From Montifringilla adamsi (lineage: Eukaryota; Chordata; Aves; Passeriformes; Passeridae), in the NCBI GenBank assembly GCA_017590115.1, contig JAGGNK010003113.1:546209-610208 (forward strand): 64,000 bases of DNA, written 5' to 3'. A program made the translations under genes and the position numbers. This document shows positions 59,450 through 64,000 of this stretch, piece by piece. The notes beneath the pieces were generated by a model. It did not search any database, was not told the origin of the DNA, and worked only from the letters and a program-made list of their open reading frames with translations. Position 1 is the stretch's first letter. Every line of letters starts with the position of its first letter.

Positions 59450-59880
59450 CCCACAGAATCACAGAATGGGCTGGGTTGGGAGGGACCTTAAAGACCCATC
59501 TTGCTTCAGCCTCCTGGCACAGGTAGGCACACTGTCCACTAGTCTAGCTGTTCAAAGCCCCATCCAACCTGGCCTTGGACACTTCCAGGGATGGGGCAGC
59601 CATAATTTCTCTGGACAGCCTGTGCCAGGGCTCCTCCAGCCTCACAGGGAAGAACTTCTCCCTAATAGCTAATGTAACCTTGCCCTCTGTCAGTGTGAAG
59701 CTGTTCTGCCTTGCCCTGTCACTTCAGGCCCTTGTGCAAAGTCCCTCTCCAGCTCTCTTGGAGCCCCTTTAGGCTCTGGAAGGTGCTCCAAGGTTTCCCC
59801 AGAGCCTTCTCTTCTCCAGGCTGAGCAACTCCAGCTCTCAGCCTGTCTCCATAGCAGAAATGCTCCAACCCTTGGGTCAT
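59450..59880 (-). mobile_element. CR1 LINE 3' end in the FKBP1A 3'UTR intron
   Basis: Antisense CR1: 'cacagaatcacagaatgggc', 'tgggttgggagggaccttaa', 'ccaacctggccttggacact', 'gggaagaacttctccctaat', 'tctcttctccaggctgagca'. About 430 bases; removed by splicing. Confidence 0.93.
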
Positions 59881-60292
59881 AGTCACTGCCTCCTGCCCAC
59901 ACCATCAGCCCCTTGCCCAGGCAGCATGAGAGGCAGGAGAGGGTGTGGCAGCTGAGCCCCCTTGGTGCAGCAACAACACTCAGAACCCAAGGCACAAAGA
60001 ACTGGCACTACAACACCTCCAGGACATGAACCTGCTCTGCCAAGCTGGGAATTTTGCCTGTAGCACTGTAGTGATCAGAACCCCAGCTCATCAGACTCCC
60101 AAGAGCAACTTTTACCCAGAGACCTGCCCTGTCCTTCTCATATTCCCCACTACTGCCCATTCCCCCCTTGCCTCCATCCCACCTCCCCACACTAGCCCAA
60201 GATCAAACACAGGGGCCTTGAGCTGTTCTCAATCCACACAGTCCCTGACAGAAGTTGCCCCTCCTTACCCGAGGACAGGGTACTGGGATGGG

Positions 60293-64000
<3,708 letters not shown>

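Overview
The window is nuclear DNA from a vertebrate, almost certainly a bird. Five interrupted protein genes can be read exon by exon with GT-AG junctions. Their order and orientation are PSMF1(+), RAD21L1(+), SNPH(+), SDCBP2(-), FKBP1A(-), which matches the block I know from human 20p13 (remembered, not searched). The avian assignment rests on many CR1-type LINE fragments with the usual bird 3' end, short introns, and GC-rich CpG-island promoters. No bacterial, phage, CRISPR or RNA-gene content was seen. Species cannot be decided from the sequence.

Layout. 1-9.2 kb: no recognised gene, one CR1 3' fragment, a poly-T duplication, several AT-rich islands that look like conserved non-coding DNA, and three orphan exon-like segments. 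9.2-16.9 kb: PSMF1 (proteasome inhibitor PI31, 7 coding exons, 268 aa), with a CR1 element running up to its CpG-island promoter. 16.9-25.6 kb: intergenic, with an orphan CpG island near 21-22 kb carrying a possible first exon. 25.6-38.5 kb: RAD21L1 (meiotic kleisin, 13 coding exons, about 567 aa); its body is clearly more AT-rich than its flanks. 38.5-47 kb: intergenic and probable SNPH promoter/5' region, with a short assembly gap (N, 40527-40565) beside a minisatellite. 47.1-53.35 kb: SNPH (syntaphilin, 4 coding exons, 475 aa) with its 3'UTR. 53.6-56.2 kb: SDCBP2 (syntenin-2, minus strand, 8 coding exons, 288 aa) with a TATA box. 58.2-64 kb: the 3' part of FKBP1A (FKBP12), including an intron in its 3'UTR; its 5' coding exons lie beyond the window.

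The genes do not form a pathway. They are separately controlled neighbours: proteasome regulation (PSMF1), meiotic cohesin (RAD21L1), axonal mitochondrial docking (SNPH), syndecan/phosphoinositide scaffolding (SDCBP2) and a peptidyl-prolyl isomerase (FKBP1A). SNPH and SDCBP2 converge tail to tail with about 250 bases between their ends.

I found no convincing new biological system. The points most worth checking are an in-frame 33-codon alternative 3' splice site in SNPH, replacement of the C-terminal HbYX tyrosine in PSMF1, a CR1 copy abutting the PSMF1 promoter, the orphan exon-like segments in the first 7 kb, the orphan CpG island at 21-22 kb, and a near-perfect 35-base palindrome in RAD21L1.
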